Shown piece by piece: positions 1 to 12,265 of a DNA stretch of 64,000 nucleotides. Origin of the DNA: Megaustenia siamemsis (Eukaryota; Mollusca; Gastropoda; Stylommatophora; Ariophantidae). The translations under genes were made by a program, and so were the position numbers. Below the pieces are notes generated by a model. It had not been told where the DNA came from, made no database searches, and saw only the letters and a program-made list of their open reading frames with translations. How positions within the stretch are numbered: position 1 is the first letter of the stretch; each line of letters begins with the position of its first letter. The stretch covers positions 65,195,640 to 65,259,639 of the forward strand of contig JAVIAB010000101.1 of NCBI GenBank assembly GCA_032433765.1, written 5' to 3'.

Positions 1-918
1 ATGCAATATATTTAAATATGGTTATGTAAGGCCCCGGTATCACTGCAAACGAATTAAAATCCATAATTGCTGAGCCGCCCGTGCCAGTAGAATCATACGA
101 ATTAATATCTCATCTCCTAAACAAGAAAAGGTAGCTTCGGTCATTATCGTAACAGTCTCTGCACACGCTAACAGACATAAGGCGAAACCGCACAGAAGAT
201 GAACACGACCATATGTTCACAGTCACTCGATATCATCATTCATCGTAAGCAATTGGAATATCGAAACACGATCAAAAACGGATGAAACGCTCAGCTCACG
301 GTGTGCACAGAGCACTTAACTCAGTAGTTCCAGCAGCAAGACGGGCTTGGAATATGAGGAAACTACAGCACGGAACACTTTTCAGTCACATCATTTAACG
401 GAATGTTCAGGTCTTCCTGGGTGAGCAGACGAGGTACCGAACAGTGAAGGAGTGGCGCGTTGCGGTAGGGATTTCCCCAAACTTGTGTTACTACCATCGG
501 TTTCAACATGCTCTGCTCTGTTCATATTTGTTGTTACACTATAGCTCGTTTCAAATGACGTGCCCAACTTCAAAACGCTATTGTTCAATACCCGTTTGTT
601 AAAAACTGCTGAAATTTTCCAAATGTTATTAGAATGCAAAAGACCCTTTAAATGTATATTTAACAAATATCTTGCAGCTGCAGTTTTCTTAAAGCGGCGA
701 ATTTCTTTGATGTTTGTCAAAATTGTAAATTGTGAAGCCCTAAAGAATAGAAATTACCGTAGTTGCTGGTCTATGATTAATTTTCACTAGGTAAAGGCGT
801 GGCCGTAATGGGGAAATAACTGAATAAGACAAAACACCAGGAGAATTATTGTCTTCTCAGTTCGAGGACGGACGATAATATCAAGGTATACCTGTATGTC
901 CAATTTTCATAGTTGTGT
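1..918. other. No supported gene
   Basis: Mixed-composition DNA with only short open frames (for example 391-720 on the minus strand) that show no recognisable domain. I see no repeat shared with the rest of the window. Confidence 0.4.
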
Positions 919-934
919 GGTCCTGAAAAGGACC
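919..934 (-). promoter_or_regulatory. Histone-type mRNA 3' stem-loop
   Basis: Read on the minus strand this is GGTCCTTTTCAGGACC: a perfect 6-bp stem (GGTCCT/AGGACC) around the loop TTTC. It is preceded by CAACAAAC and followed by ACACAA. This matches the conserved stem-loop that directs 3' processing of replication-dependent histone mRNAs, recognised by SLBP. No histone coding sequence is visible upstream. The nearest minus-strand gene is the transposase ending at 992, whose stop codon lies 57 bp before the stem-loop. No clear purine-rich downstream element follows. It may be a relic of a displaced histone gene or a borrowed 3' end. Confidence 0.6.
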
Positions 935-991
935 GTTTGTTGAACTAATTTAAGGTAATATAGGGGCCAACATTGTGGGGGCTATATACTT

Positions 992-2218
992 TCATTCTGA
1001 ATCAGACGAGTCTAAAAGATGAATAACTGTTTGGGGTTGAACATTCCACAAACCATAATTTTTCCAATATTCCTCTTCCTGTTTTAAGACGTGGTCTTCA
1101 CATTTAGCCCAATAATATTTGTCTATATTTAATAAAGCGAGATTAGCAAGAGTCTTTACATCGCATATTTTGAATGTTGTATTTTCATCTCCCACTTGTC
1201 CTTTTAATTTTGCCCAGATTAGTTCTATTGGATTTAAATGAGCATGGTAAGGTGGCAGCCTCAAACTTATATGACCGTGCTCTTGGATAATCTTATCTAT
1301 TGGAAAAATCTTTGTCCTTTGTTTTTGCTTTACTAGAGATAGTAATTCAGGTTTTAAGTACATGTTATTAAATTGTATGTGCTCCTTTGTGAGCCATATC
1401 TTAATAGTATCTTTTGTACTGGAAGACGTCGGGACTTTATCTTCAAGTGCAACAATGTTGTGGTACGCTGCATTGTCCATTATTAGGCAAGATGGTCGAT
1501 CTAGTGATGGGAGAACATAATTTTCAATCCAATGTCTAAATATATGACCATTCATCTCAGAGTGATAATCCCGATTGTCTATGGATTTTGAAAGAAAAAT
1601 TAGCTCTGCATTCTGTATTAGTCCACGTTGTCGACTACAAACAAGAGCAATTATCAAGCGCTGTCCTTTGCTGCTAGGTATTAATATCTTAATCTTTCCA
1701 TCTGATGACTGCCATTCCCTTTGGTTAGTGTGGTGAGCATTGATCCATGTTTCATCCAAGTACACAATATCATAACCTTGCTTGCGCACCTCTTTTCCTT
1801 CATGTAAGTACTTGCTTCTCATGACTACTATATGTGGCTTCTCACAGATGATGTTTCGTCCATTGGAATACTTTCTGAATGTAAAGCCTGCAGCTCTCAC
1901 ATTCCTCCATAATGTAGACTTTGATATTTTAATACTGTTGTTCTTTTTCAGCGAAACCTTTAATTTTCTTATTGTAACAGTTTCATTCATACCCAATATT
2001 TTGCGAATTTCACTTCTAATAAGTTCACTGTCGAAATTATCCAACATTTTTGCTCGTCCTTGTGATTTTGTATATTTTGAACATTGACGATCACGTGCTT
2101 GAATCCAGCGATTAAATGACCGTTTAGATAAATCCAAAATGTGTCTTGTCCTATTCTCAGGGTTTTCCAAAGAATGAAATAATCTTCCTCGTTTAGCCTC
2201 GTTTGCAAAAATAGTCAT
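992..2218 (-). CDS. IS630/Tc1/mariner-type transposase, 408 aa, DD83E
   Basis: An intact reading frame for a DDE transposase that would cut and paste its own element in the nucleus. The N-terminal part holds helix-turn-helix-like segments (around ILDLSKRSFNRWI, and ISKSTLWRNVRAAGF near residue 110). The catalytic motifs are YLDETWINAHH (first Asp), LIMDNAAYHN (second Asp) and LNPIELIWAKLKG (Glu). The second Asp and the Glu are separated by 83 residues, not the 34 of classical Tc1. It is clearly homologous to the 425-aa transposases at 15151 and 56447 but diverged, so it is a separate subfamily. The start ATG gives MTIFANEAKRG, which aligns with FCIEAKRG about 20 residues into the longer homologues. 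The C terminus ends LDSSDSE, as in the other family. I could not find convincing terminal inverted repeats, so the element's borders are unknown. The frame is uninterrupted. Confidence 0.85.
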   Translation of the reverse strand: MTIFANEAKRGRLFHSLENPENRTRHILDLSKRSFNRWIQARDRQCSKYTKSQGRAKMLDNFDSELIRSEIRKILGMNETVTIRKLKVSLKKNNSIKISKSTLWRNVRAAGFTFRKYSNGRNIICEKPHIVVMRSKYLHEGKEVRKQGYDIVYLDETWINAHHTNQREWQSSDGKIKILIPSSKGQRLIIALVCSRQRGLIQNAELIFLSKSIDNRDYHSEMNGHIFRHWIENYVLPSLDRPSCLIMDNAAYHNIVALEDKVPTSSSTKDTIKIWLTKEHIQFNNMYLKPELLSLVKQKQRTKIFPIDKIIQEHGHISLRLPPYHAHLNPIELIWAKLKGQVGDENTTFKICDVKTLANLALLNIDKYYWAKCEDHVLKQEEEYWKNYGLWNVQPQTVIHLLDSSDSE

Positions 2219-4027
2219 ACATTTTTATTGCGATGTTTTGTAAACTGCATAATTTTATTTTAAGACTCATGATAAATGTTACCGTTCCACGACTCCACCT
2301 ATGAATGAACGGAAATGGAACACACAATTTGTTTTCTTTTTTACAAGTGTCTAATTGTGTCAAAAAACCACGTGAAAGCGTGCAAACGTGTCAATTTTAT
2401 CGTGTATGGATTTTGACTCGCTATTTTTAACTTAAAATACTGTAATCATTAAGTTTTGACTACATCAATGGGTGGTTATAAATTTATATAAATCAAATAA
2501 GCAACAATAATAACCAAATGTTTTTTTTTTAATGAAATTAATTCCCTGTTGGGTTCTAATCATTATAACTTTACAACTTACAACAAGCGGTTAAAAAGCT
2601 ATCGATTTTAAAAGATGGGCACGAGTTATGAAACAACCTGATCTTCTTGGCGTAAGCGGGCTCTGGTTCTTCAAGAATGTCCGTCCTTTTGGTGCGGGAC
2701 TAATCGCAGCAGCTGAGTTATCTGGAAGGAAGTTCATTGGTGATTGATTGACAGCCAGTGCAGTGGTGTATCTAAATAAATGACTGACGTTATCTGTCTA
2801 AGATAAAATATGCGCAACCTCTTCGTCATCTTTATCGGCATCTCTATTCTGGATTTTATTCTTGCTGAAGCTGTTTCCATCGTCATCAGAACTGCTTTCA
2901 TAGGTGGGATTATGAGTTTAGCCATGCCCACTTCCTTGTACAATTTAAATATGTTTAACAAAGAAATCAAATAAAGGAACTGCTGTAGGCGGATGACCAA
3001 ATAATAACTTTATAATATACCAAAATACTGCAGCATTTTAGACGTTTGAGCAAAAAAATGTTCTGTTCAAACATTTCAAATACACACAGGCAACACCGGA
3101 AGTCATGGAGTTTTAAGGAGAATAAGAAGCATGAATATAACGGGTACATATATATGTTTTAAACAAGTATCAACATTTGTGAATTTAGGAATATCATTCA
3201 CAGAAAATGAAATTATGGATAAATAAATCGATATTAGGTGCAGAAAAAGAAGCCACATATTGGGACAATTATCAGGTATTTTACTACATAAAGCATTGCC
3301 GTTAAACATCTAATAGAGATTACATTCAAAATTACCATGTAATATCAGTGTCACACTTGGAGACTTTTGACAGTTCACAAGTATAAAGTGATCTCTACAT
3401 AACTAAGATAATTACAAAAGAGCGAAGCGCATTTCTTTACCCGTCATGCATACACCAAGTTAATCAGTGAACTTAGACCACGATGAAAATAACAAAAATG
3501 AAGGCGGGATAGATTTGAAAACACTTTGCAACATCACAAGTTGACTATCCATGGAACTACAAGATCTTCGTCAAACCGGAGAGGTGACGAGAGAATATCC
3601 CAACCAGAGTTAGTATAAAGAGAGGGCGATAGTGATGGTTATTGTCTGTCAATGTGTTCTTATGATCATTGTTATTAGTTGTCGAATTTTCTATTTTGTG
3701 GTCATAATATCATAATATATTATGTATTGTATGTTGGAAGACATACACTAAAGTAAACTGACTAAATCAAGAGATGAACAAGAGAAACCATAAATATGTG
3801 TGCTATATGGGAAAGAAATAGTGAAAAGGCGTGCTATGATAGTCAACATTCTATGGGGACACCGCTAGATATTACTGTTGATTTAATGTAGTTCTTTTAA
3901 GCCGTAACGTGGGGCATGTTAATAACCAAGTTAACTATATATTATATATATTTAATTTTGTTTATTTTTCCTTAACTCTATATAATATGAAACACATAAT
4001 AATAAATGAATATTATTGTGATGTATT
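2219..4027. other. No supported gene
   Basis: Presumably begins with the 5' non-coding part of the transposon whose transposase starts at 2218. The rest is AT-rich with short random frames. Nothing recognised. Confidence 0.35.
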
Positions 4028-5008
4028 AGTGCTGGGAGTAAACAGCAATAATAAGATATAACAAGGAGAACCCTACAACCATCGACATAAAAAGAGGAGT
4101 AAGACAAGGATGCATCCTATCACCAAGCTTGTTCAATTTATACACAGCAAATCTTCAAAAACATCTCAGAGATACCAGGCCTAAACATTAATGGAAAGAT
4201 AATCAATAACCTGAGATATGCTGATGATACTGTTCTACTAGCAGAAAATTCTAAAGACCTACAACAATTGCTTAATGTGATAAACATAACAAGCAAAAAA
4301 TATGGACTAGAAATGAATATCAAAAAGACTAAAACTATTATCATAAACAAAGAAAACTCTCAAGACCTACAATTAAATATCACAGTTGAGGGAATACATC
4401 TGGAGACAGTCCAAAGTTACAACTACCTGGGACATACTATAACCAATGATGGAAAATGCAAAACTGAAATAAACAAAAGAATAGGAATGGCAAAAAGTAA
4501 TTTTAATGCCATGAAAAATATACTAACAACAAAACAAATATCAACAGGGCTGAAACTAAGAATGGCAAAATGTTACGTCTTCTCAATATTCCTGTATGTT
4601 GCAGAAACATGGACATTAGACAAGAAAACAGAACAGAAAATTGAAGCCTTTGAAATGTGGATTTATAGAAGAATAGGTAGAATTGGATGGAAACAAAAGT
4701 TAACAAACGATAAAGTTTTAAAACACCTGAAAATAAAAAGAGAACTACTAAATACAATTAAGACAAGACAAATGAAATTTTTGGGGCATGTTAAAAGACA
4801 CAACAGCCTACTAAATGTAATATTGGAAGGAAAAATACAAGGTAAAAGAGGTAAAGGCAGACCAAGTCTAACATGGACGAATAACATCAAAAGATATACA
4901 AGTCAATCTATGACAACCTGCACCATCAAAGCAAGAAACAGAGTAGAATGGCGATCCATGGTAGCCAACCTTCGTTGCGGAGAAGGCACACGATGATGAT
5001 GATTATTG
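4028..5008 (+). mobile_element. RTE-like LINE fragment, family 1 (reverse transcriptase C-terminal half)
   Basis: A 5'-truncated non-LTR retrotransposon. Translation starts within the RT palm (GVRQGCILSPSLFNLY near 4100), shifts frame near 4140, reaches the catalytic LRYADDTVLLAE (YADD codons 4217-4228), then runs open from 4268 to 4996 with YLGHTIT, AETWTL, FEMWIYRRIGRIGW, FLGHVKRH and a terminal NLRCGEGTR. A short TGATGATGAT tail follows the stop, as expected of RTE elements, which end in short tandem repeats. It is closest to the copy at 35990-38189. The endonuclease and most of the RT are missing, so it is a dead copy. Confidence 0.85.
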
Positions 5009-5009
5009 T

Positions 5010-5115
5010 GAAGGGAAACTTCAGAGGCCATAGATCAGCGAACCATTTCAGAGGAAGAGGTATGTTTACAGCAATCGGAAAAAAAATCACAAATAATCGA
5101 CAAAAGTAAAAAAAA
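5010..5115 (-). repeat. tRNA-like-headed interspersed repeat, body fragment
   Basis: In reverse complement it matches the body of the repeats at 5163 and 51285, sharing blocks such as TTTCCGA..GCTGTAAACA, CCTCTGAAATG.TTCGCTGATC and GAAGTTTCCCT. It lies just upstream of the plus-strand copies and so makes a small inverted arrangement. Confidence 0.55.
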
Positions 5116-5162
5116 AAACAAAGAGTAATAGATGTTCTCAAGCATTAACGAATCAATACTCC

Positions 5163-5800
5163 TTGACACGACACCTAGCCACGAGACTTTTTTCTGATCT
5201 TCTTGTGGCAAGGCGTTGTGTTGAGGAGTATGTGTTCGATCCTGCTTCGGACCATCTATTGATGTTTGTGGTTTATTTTTCCTGTTGTAGATTATTTATT
5301 ATATTTTTCCGAGTGCTGCAAACATATCCCTTCCCTTTGAAATAATTCGCTGATCTATCGCCTCATAAGTTTCCCTGTATAATAATAGTCATTTATTGTT
5401 ATCTGTCTCCAATCTAAACCACTGGAAACTGCTATTCGTGTTGTTTCTACCTATAACTACTTATCTGCAACGCAAATATTCGGCGCTATCTTATCAAGGA
5501 CAAAAGTGTCTTAAAAGAAGAAATACAGATACACAATTTGTTGTTTTCGTAAACCAATACTACATCAGCGTGAAAGACATAACCAATTATAGCTATTTTT
5601 TTTTAGATGTCTGAGTTGGTCGTGTACTGTAGCGTTTTGTTTCTCGTGGCAAGATTCTGTGCCGAGGAGTACGGGTTCGATCCTGCTCTGAACCATCTAA
5701 TGTTCTTTATTTTTATTTTCTCTTGTTGATTATTTGTGGTTTTTATCCGAGTCCTATAAACAAACTTCTTCCCCTGAAATGATTCGTTGACTCAATGACA
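5163..5800 (+). repeat. Tandem dimer of a ~440-bp tRNA-like-headed repeat
   Basis: Two partial units are recognised by B-box-like motifs GTTCGATCC near 5233 and 5675, 442 bp apart. Each is preceded by GTGGCAAG..TGTG(C/T)(C/T)GAGGAGTA, which resembles a tRNA D-arm/A-box region. After each comes the same AT-rich body (CCGAGT.CT..AAACA, GAAAT.ATTCG.TGA). The first unit continues through CTAAACCACTGGA and AATACAGATACACAATTTG up to about 5590. The same order recurs at 51285-51790. Pol III-type SINE ancestry is inferred from the boxes. Confidence 0.55.
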
Positions 5801-5844
5801 GACACGTAGCTAAATGTGTATTCAAGTGATTCATTCGGTCACTA

Positions 5845-6200
5845 ATGTGTCAGCATCAACATCATGAAGTACACAGTCTGCTGGTGTAGGTGATCATGCT
5901 TATCCACAACTTTCAATCTCTAGAGTTGTTCAACATATATGATGTTGGCTTCCTATCAAACAACTCACTAAAATTGCTGCTCTCTCGTACTTCATTCAGT
6001 CTCTTTTTATTCCATTGGTTTTCTAAATTTAGCACATTGCTGCTGTTTCCCTTTCATTAAATGACACGATGATAATTATTTCTTCTGTATATTGGCAGTA
6101 CGTTCTGTTTGTTTTAGACTCTTTGTGAACATCGTCATTGTGCCTGTCAGAGAGGTTTTCCTTATTTACAAGTCTCCCATAATTTCCCCACACAAATACG
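5845..6200 (-). mobile_element. Degenerate RTE-like LINE 3' end, family 2
   Basis: On the minus strand the left end reads like the last codons of family 2 (HDHLHQQ-type text, matching DMITYA.R in other copies). It can be followed rightwards through the equivalents of the GK..QREKI, FGHV and WTAKKSNE regions by comparison with the copy at 60005-61130. Many indels; no usable frame remains. Confidence 0.5.
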
Positions 6201-6869
6201 GGAGTACTGGGTGGCTCAATGTAACTTCAGAGAACTATTTTCTTTTTTCTTCTGTTGACAAGGATTGGCGACACAATATGATTTTCATTTTCTTGTAACG
6301 TTCACTTTTTAAGGAATGTTACACATGCATCTCAGAAATACATATTTTACGTTCAACTACATGTTACTATTCCCTTGCTACAATTCAGGTAACAGAATAC
6401 ACTTTCACACACCTGATTTGACATCTGAATATTAACACTTCTAGTAATTATTCCAATGGGACTTCATAAATTATATCTAACGATTCAAGCCAATTATATT
6501 GTATCCATAAAATGTCACTACTACTTCCAAAGGGTCAATGTTCAATTAACTAGTTCATATAAAATCAAAGTGTGTTTGCACTAGGTAATCGGTCTAATAA
6601 TTATCTATTTATTTAGTTACCCAGGTATTCAGTTAGCTCACCACAACCCTCCACAGTATAATCTGAAAAATGCACACTCCTTCTTTACACAATAATATCA
6701 ACACTTAAAACTGTAAATCCCAAGAAATAGCTTTTATAGTAGAGCATTTCAATGCTAGGTAGGAACAGCTAAAGTGCAAAATGTGACTTCAGGACATGGC
6801 CTGTAAGAGACGAATGACAGAGGGGAGAGACTGATAAATTTGGGAAAAGCACATGAAATGATTAAAGGT
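6201..6869. other. No supported gene
   Basis: AT-rich sequence without recognised repeats or coding potential. Confidence 0.35.
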
Positions 6870-8368
6870 AGTACCTTGTTCAAGCAACACCCTTGACGAA
6901 TATGGAAATGACAAAGCCCACACTAACATTATGCAATGAAATGGATTTTATACTACTACATAGAATATTCAGGAATGGGTTAATTTGTTTTTAAAACAAT
7001 GCCAGGTGCAGATTGCAATAGTGGCCATTTACCAGTAGATGAAAATTCATAGAACAAAACTGCAGAAGACGATTACATCCCAATGAAATATGAAATTATC
7101 ACTAGCTATAGTTATAGTTGATGCAATGTCCATCGCGCTATTAGTTTCATGAGCCATTAACCGAAATATTACTAAAATTCATGCGGGACAAAGGAAGTCA
7201 TATTCTGCATGAGAACACTAATTAAAAAATACACAGAAGTAAACAAACCAATATATGCCTGCTTCATAGACTACACCAAAGCCTTTCATAGGGTACACCA
7301 CACACAACTTATAGAATGCCTAAAAGAAATACATCTAGATGACATGGACATACGACTAATATGTAATCTATACTGGGAGCAAACAGCAATAATAAAATAT
7401 AACAAAGAGAACTCTACACCCATGGGTATAATGAGAGGAGTAAGACAGGGATGCATCCTATCACCAAGCTTGTTCAATCTATACAATGAGAACATCTTTA
7501 AAAGCATCACAGAGATGCCAGGCCTACAAATTAGCGGAAAGATAATCAATGACTTACGATATGCTGATGATACTGTACTACTACCAGAAAATCCTAAAGA
7601 TCTACACAAATTACTTAAAGAAATAAACATGATAAGCAAAAAAATATAAATAAAATATGGTCTGGATAAAAATATCACAAAGACTAAAACTATGATCATA
7701 AACAAAGAAAATACTCAAAACCCACAAGTGGATTTCAAAATTGAAGGAATAGACCTGGAGACAGTTCAGAACTGCAACTACCTTGGGCATGCTATAACCG
7801 TTGATGGAAATTGTACAACTAAAATAAACAAAAGAATAGGAATGGAAAAAGTATTTTATATTATATTGTTATGAAGAACATACTAACATCAAAACAAATA
7901 AAACCAGGGTTAAAACTAAGAATAGTAAAATGTTATATCTTCTCAATATTCCGATATTTTGCAGAAACATGGACATTATGCAAGAAAACAGAACGGAGAA
8001 TTGAAGTCTTTGAAATGTGGATATACAGAAGAATATGTAGAATTGGATGGGAGGAAAAAAAAACAAACGATGACCTTTTAAAACAACTAATAATAAAAAA
8101 GATAACTACTAAACACAATTTAAACAAGACAAATGCGATTTTTGGGTCATGTTAAAAGACACAACAGCCTACTAAAAGTAATCCTGGAGGGGAAAATACA
8201 AGGTAAAAGAGGCAGAAGCAAACCAAGACTAACATGGACGAGTAACATCAAAAGATGGACAAATCAGCCTATGACAACCTGCACCATCAAAGCAAGAGAC
8301 AGAGCAGAATGGCGCTACATGGTAGCCAACCTTCGTTGCGGAGACGGCACTCGATGATGATGATGATG
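6870..8368 (+). mobile_element. RTE-like LINE fragment, family 1, with internal deletion
   Basis: It begins with a battered endonuclease C-terminus (FKQHP..WKW near 6880, then PGADCNSGHLPV near 7010, the region of the catalytic SDH motif, here SGH). A large deletion then joins it to RT text ISFMSH and GTKEVIFCMRT. An open stretch 7209-7649 carries YACFIDYTKAF, LYWEQTA, GVRQGCILSPSLFNLY and LRYADDTVLL (YADD codons 7560-7571). An insertion near 7640 and frameshifts near 7840 and 8130 break the rest (YLGHAIT, AETWTL, FEMWIYRRICRIGW, GHVKRHNSLL). The end is NLRCGDGTR followed by a (TGA)n tail at 8354-8368. Non-functional. Confidence 0.85.
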
Positions 8369-9585
8369 ACTAAGATTCGTAATGAGAAGTGTAAAGAAGT
8401 AAACATAAAACCAGCAATAATTGAGGCACAATGTTGATTTGTAGAATAATAGGGCATCAATGATATATCTTAAGAAAATAAACTGAAAGAGCTATAGAGG
8501 TAACGAAAGATCTATATATGTGCTTTATAGAATATGTAAAAGTGCTTGACAAATAAAATATCAATATGATGGATACATTAAATATTGATGACAAGGATCT
8601 GAGAATTATAAAAAAAAAACATGTACTGGCATCAATCAGCAGCCATACAAATTAGTAACCAAACGGGACAATTCCATATATAAAACAAAGATTCAGAAAA
8701 GGTTTTTTTCTGTCACCGTATTTGTTTTCACTTTACGGCGAAATTATTATGAGATCAATAGTAGACAAAGATGGAATTGAATTCAACGGTCACAGCATAA
8801 ACAATTTGCGATATGCGAATGAAACAGTCTTAATAGCAGAGACAGAGAATGAACTACTAGAAATAATAGACATAATAGTAGAAGAAAGAATCACGACAGG
8901 TCTCGGTCTGAATAGTTAGGAAACAGAAGTGATGGTCAAAACGAAGAAACAATAATCACCATCATGCAATATACAAAAAGACAGGGCAAATCTGAAACAA
9001 GTTCAGCGCGTAAAATACTTGGATTAAATAACAGGACCAGATGAAAGATGCATCAAATAAATAAACAGCCGAATAGTTCAGGCCAAAATAGCATTTCAGA
9101 AAATGAAAAAAAAACGTCTTATGCAAAAAAAAAACAATTAGAATGAGAGTCCATCGGTGCTATATAGAGCCAATTAAGATATATAAAAGCGAATCATGAG
9201 CAATAGAAAAACAACATAAAAAACGATTAGAGGCTACAGCGATGGGATTTCTGAGAATAATGTTGAAACTTCCCTGGACAGCTAAAAAGACCAATGACGA
9301 CAGTTTCCAAGAGGTAGCGCATGAAAAACAACAGAAAGAAACAATCAACATTATTCCGACACATTATGAGAAGATGAAAGTTGGAATACTTGGTTACAAC
9401 TGTCAAAATACAGGGAGAGAGAGATAGCTGGCGACAAAGAGATCATATACTAGATAGTTCGGTGTCATGGCATGGAAAACGGTCAACAACAGAATTGATA
9501 CGATGCACTTTAGATATAATTCTGTGGAAGGACATGATCGCCGACGCCAACCGGCATGGCACATGATGATGATGACGATGATAAA
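8369..9585 (+). mobile_element. RTE-like LINE fragment, family 2, highly degenerate
   Basis: It starts directly at the tail of the family 1 copy with text matching TKI...K..PEI.EAQCGFV of family 2. Later it shows DLYMCFIEY (Tyr for the catalytic-region DY context), an open stretch 8722-8919 with INNLRYANETVLIAE (YADD changed to YANE), then MLKLPWTAKKTNDDS and a final WKDMIADANRHGT. It ends in an ATGATGATGATGACGATGAT tail near 9560-9580. It has numerous stops and shifts. Confidence 0.75.
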
Positions 9586-12244
9586 ACAATATTAGAGACT
9601 TACATTCCACAATATGATTTTGAAACATGAGAAGGTTATTCTTTCATTCAGTTATTAACAGACACATTGCCTTTCGAATACCTTACTGTACTTATTTCTG
9701 AGATGATTTGACGAGCCTACTCTATCGCTGATCACATTGATTACCAAGTGTCCGGAACTATCTACGCTGCTCACATCTTCATTCTTCGTTCATTAACAGA
9801 ATGCGTCGTCTTAAACTATTAGCAACATTCCTAATCGTTCATGTCCGCCTCGTTCAGCACATGATGCTCAATCCGTAATTAATTCTTTATTAAACTCCAA
9901 GACACTCATAAATCTCTCATTTTTCACACCAAGATGGATTTGATAATCCCTCTGTCTCACTGGAGAATTGTAGCTTTCCATTTGCCTTACCTGCGAAACA
10001 TGACTAGACTTCACTTGTGTGTGATACCTGGGTTTTTCAAGTAATGACCTCCTATTCTAGATGTGTCACAATGCTCTTGAGATACAAACCGCGTTGAACA
10101 CCGTGCCAAATATAGGTTTTTTATATTTCTTTAACCTAGTCTTTTTTAATTATTCTGCTCTTTCTTTATGGTGTTTAATTTTTTTCAAACAGTAGCATAT
10201 TCTGTCATCGTAAATGTTATATAAGTTGTATCCTTACCCTAAAATATAATTTGAACATTTTAAAATATGTTATAAAAGTATTGATATAATACGTGTTACA
10301 ATAGTATCATAAATTGTATGATTGAACCTGGCATTTCTCTTTCCCTAGTACAAAAGCGACAAGCAAACAGTAATTAAAATGGACAAGGTAAGGCAGTTTA
10401 AAATCAAAGTAATGGGAATTAATTCAAAAACTCTTGTGATATTGAGTACTTTTACGTTTGCTTCTATGTAATGAACATATCAACCTTCAAGCATATTGCG
10501 TTTTATTTAGCGGATGCGATTTTTTTTCCATTTGAAGGGCCGTTAAATCCCCCCGTGTGTTACCGGGGCCTCATTATGAGGGAAGTAAAGAATAGTGACA
10601 CTGTGACCTTCCAGGCATGTCGTATGAGGCGACTAAGGAGGTTGATCGATGGCTTGACAAGCTGTCATTGTAAAAAGTATTGTTATGGAAACAGCGCCAT
10701 ATATTTTAGAGCAGTGATCTCTGCAATATGTGCCGCTTTGGCACGCAAGGTTTCTGATTTTGAGATTGTGGCTCTGCCCTATGTGCCGTCTTCGGCTCAA
10801 AAGGACAATAGATAGATAGAAATCCACTGTCACAATTAACGAAAACAAAAATAATAGAGGAAATGTGAACACGTGTATTTACAACAGACAATAATTTACA
10901 TCATAATATTTTGTTGTAGATAAGGTTGTATAGTCGATTTGAGAAATGAATTTATCTATACTTAAAACTAATGTCTTCCTTTTCATACTGAACATCTTTC
11001 TAATATGTTTCTTGAAATTGTGTGGTTATTTAGACCACAAAGAAAGAAAAAACTATTAACCTTCTATGAGTATCAAACAATTCATGAAGTAGTTAGTTGA
11101 TTTAAATATTATGATCGTAACAGTTTGTAAAGTTTTCATTAATTTAATTAATTTTCATGAAATAACCAGATACGTATCTGTGATGAAATTTTACAAAAAA
11201 ATGGCTTCTTCTGATTGAATGTTAATAGATTAGGCACTACACCAGCACTAATGCCTGTGTATAGTTGTTCTAGATGAAATGCGGTCCGTGTTGAGCCCCA
11301 TCAACTTGGCAAGAGGTTACATTACGTCAACCACGCTGCCAAGGGAGTCACCAACATATGGAACGAACACTAGACATAATCAACTACTTCTTTTCCATCC
11401 AATAACTCGGGGCATATTTTGGGGTACTACTGACATATTTCGTCAACTTCTTCATTTTCATTTATTTTCAGTAATTGAGTTGGACCCTACAAAGCCGATG
11501 CTTTTCCATTTATTGATGTTATCCCTTTCATTTTCAGTCTCCCTTCCCTCCTGTTATAATTCTCATTGGAATGATTTATGTCAGACCAGATGATCTAAAT
11601 AGCAGGTACGACCATTCCACTCTGCGAATCTCCCCAATAGTCAAAATACCATCAACAAATCTGACTATCCGCTGTACTCCACTGCAAACTTTTCTATTAG
11701 ATATATGATCCAAGTAAGAGATGGCTAAACTTATGGCAACATTAAATTATCATAGTTTACACTTCCTTCTATAGCCTCGGCTCAAGAATCCAAGTTTCGC
11801 AAGTTCACAAACAATTTGGTGTACACTGACTCTAGAGCCACTAGTGATGTTCTATGTCAACAAAACATGTTGCAAAGAGAACAAACTTGCGGTAATACAC
11901 GTTTGTAGCTGTGGCATCACTATATCGTCAGAAAGAGGTTAACTGTGGCAAACTTGTCAGAAATCTCGCTGGTTAGCCAGTAAATGTGGCTGAGAGAGAT
12001 CACATGATTCGAGATGGACAATAAATGACAGAGTTTACATGCCTTGAAATAGCTAAGAAATATGGGCCTATATGCTGACAGAGATCATATAACTTGAGAT
12101 AGTCAAGAAATATGGGCCAAGAGCCTCCAGGGCTGAGGGATTACATAACAGTTCTCGATAAAAAAAAAACAATTTTTTTAAAAATTCCCACTCCATAAAT
12201 GTTATTTCACTTAATTAAAAGTGAAAGTTCCCTTAACGCCTTGC
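9586..12244. other. No supported gene; possible hAT-like terminus near 10712
   Basis: Mostly unexplained AT-rich DNA. Near 10712, CAGTGATCTC followed by GTGCCGCTTTGGCACGC resembles the ends of non-autonomous hAT elements seen in many animals. I found no matching second end, so this is weak. Short frames at 10471 and 11279 show no domain. Confidence 0.3.
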
Positions 12245-12265
12245 TATTGGTCGTTTCAAATCTAA

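Noticed and set aside
391..720. 109-aa minus-strand frame as a small gene
   Set aside because: No domain, no repeat in the window and ordinary composition; likely chance.
926..2597. ACCG(T/C)TTGTTG as terminal inverted repeats of the 408-aa transposase element
   Set aside because: Only 11 of 12 bases match, there is no TA at the left border, and the left copy overlaps the histone stem-loop flank.
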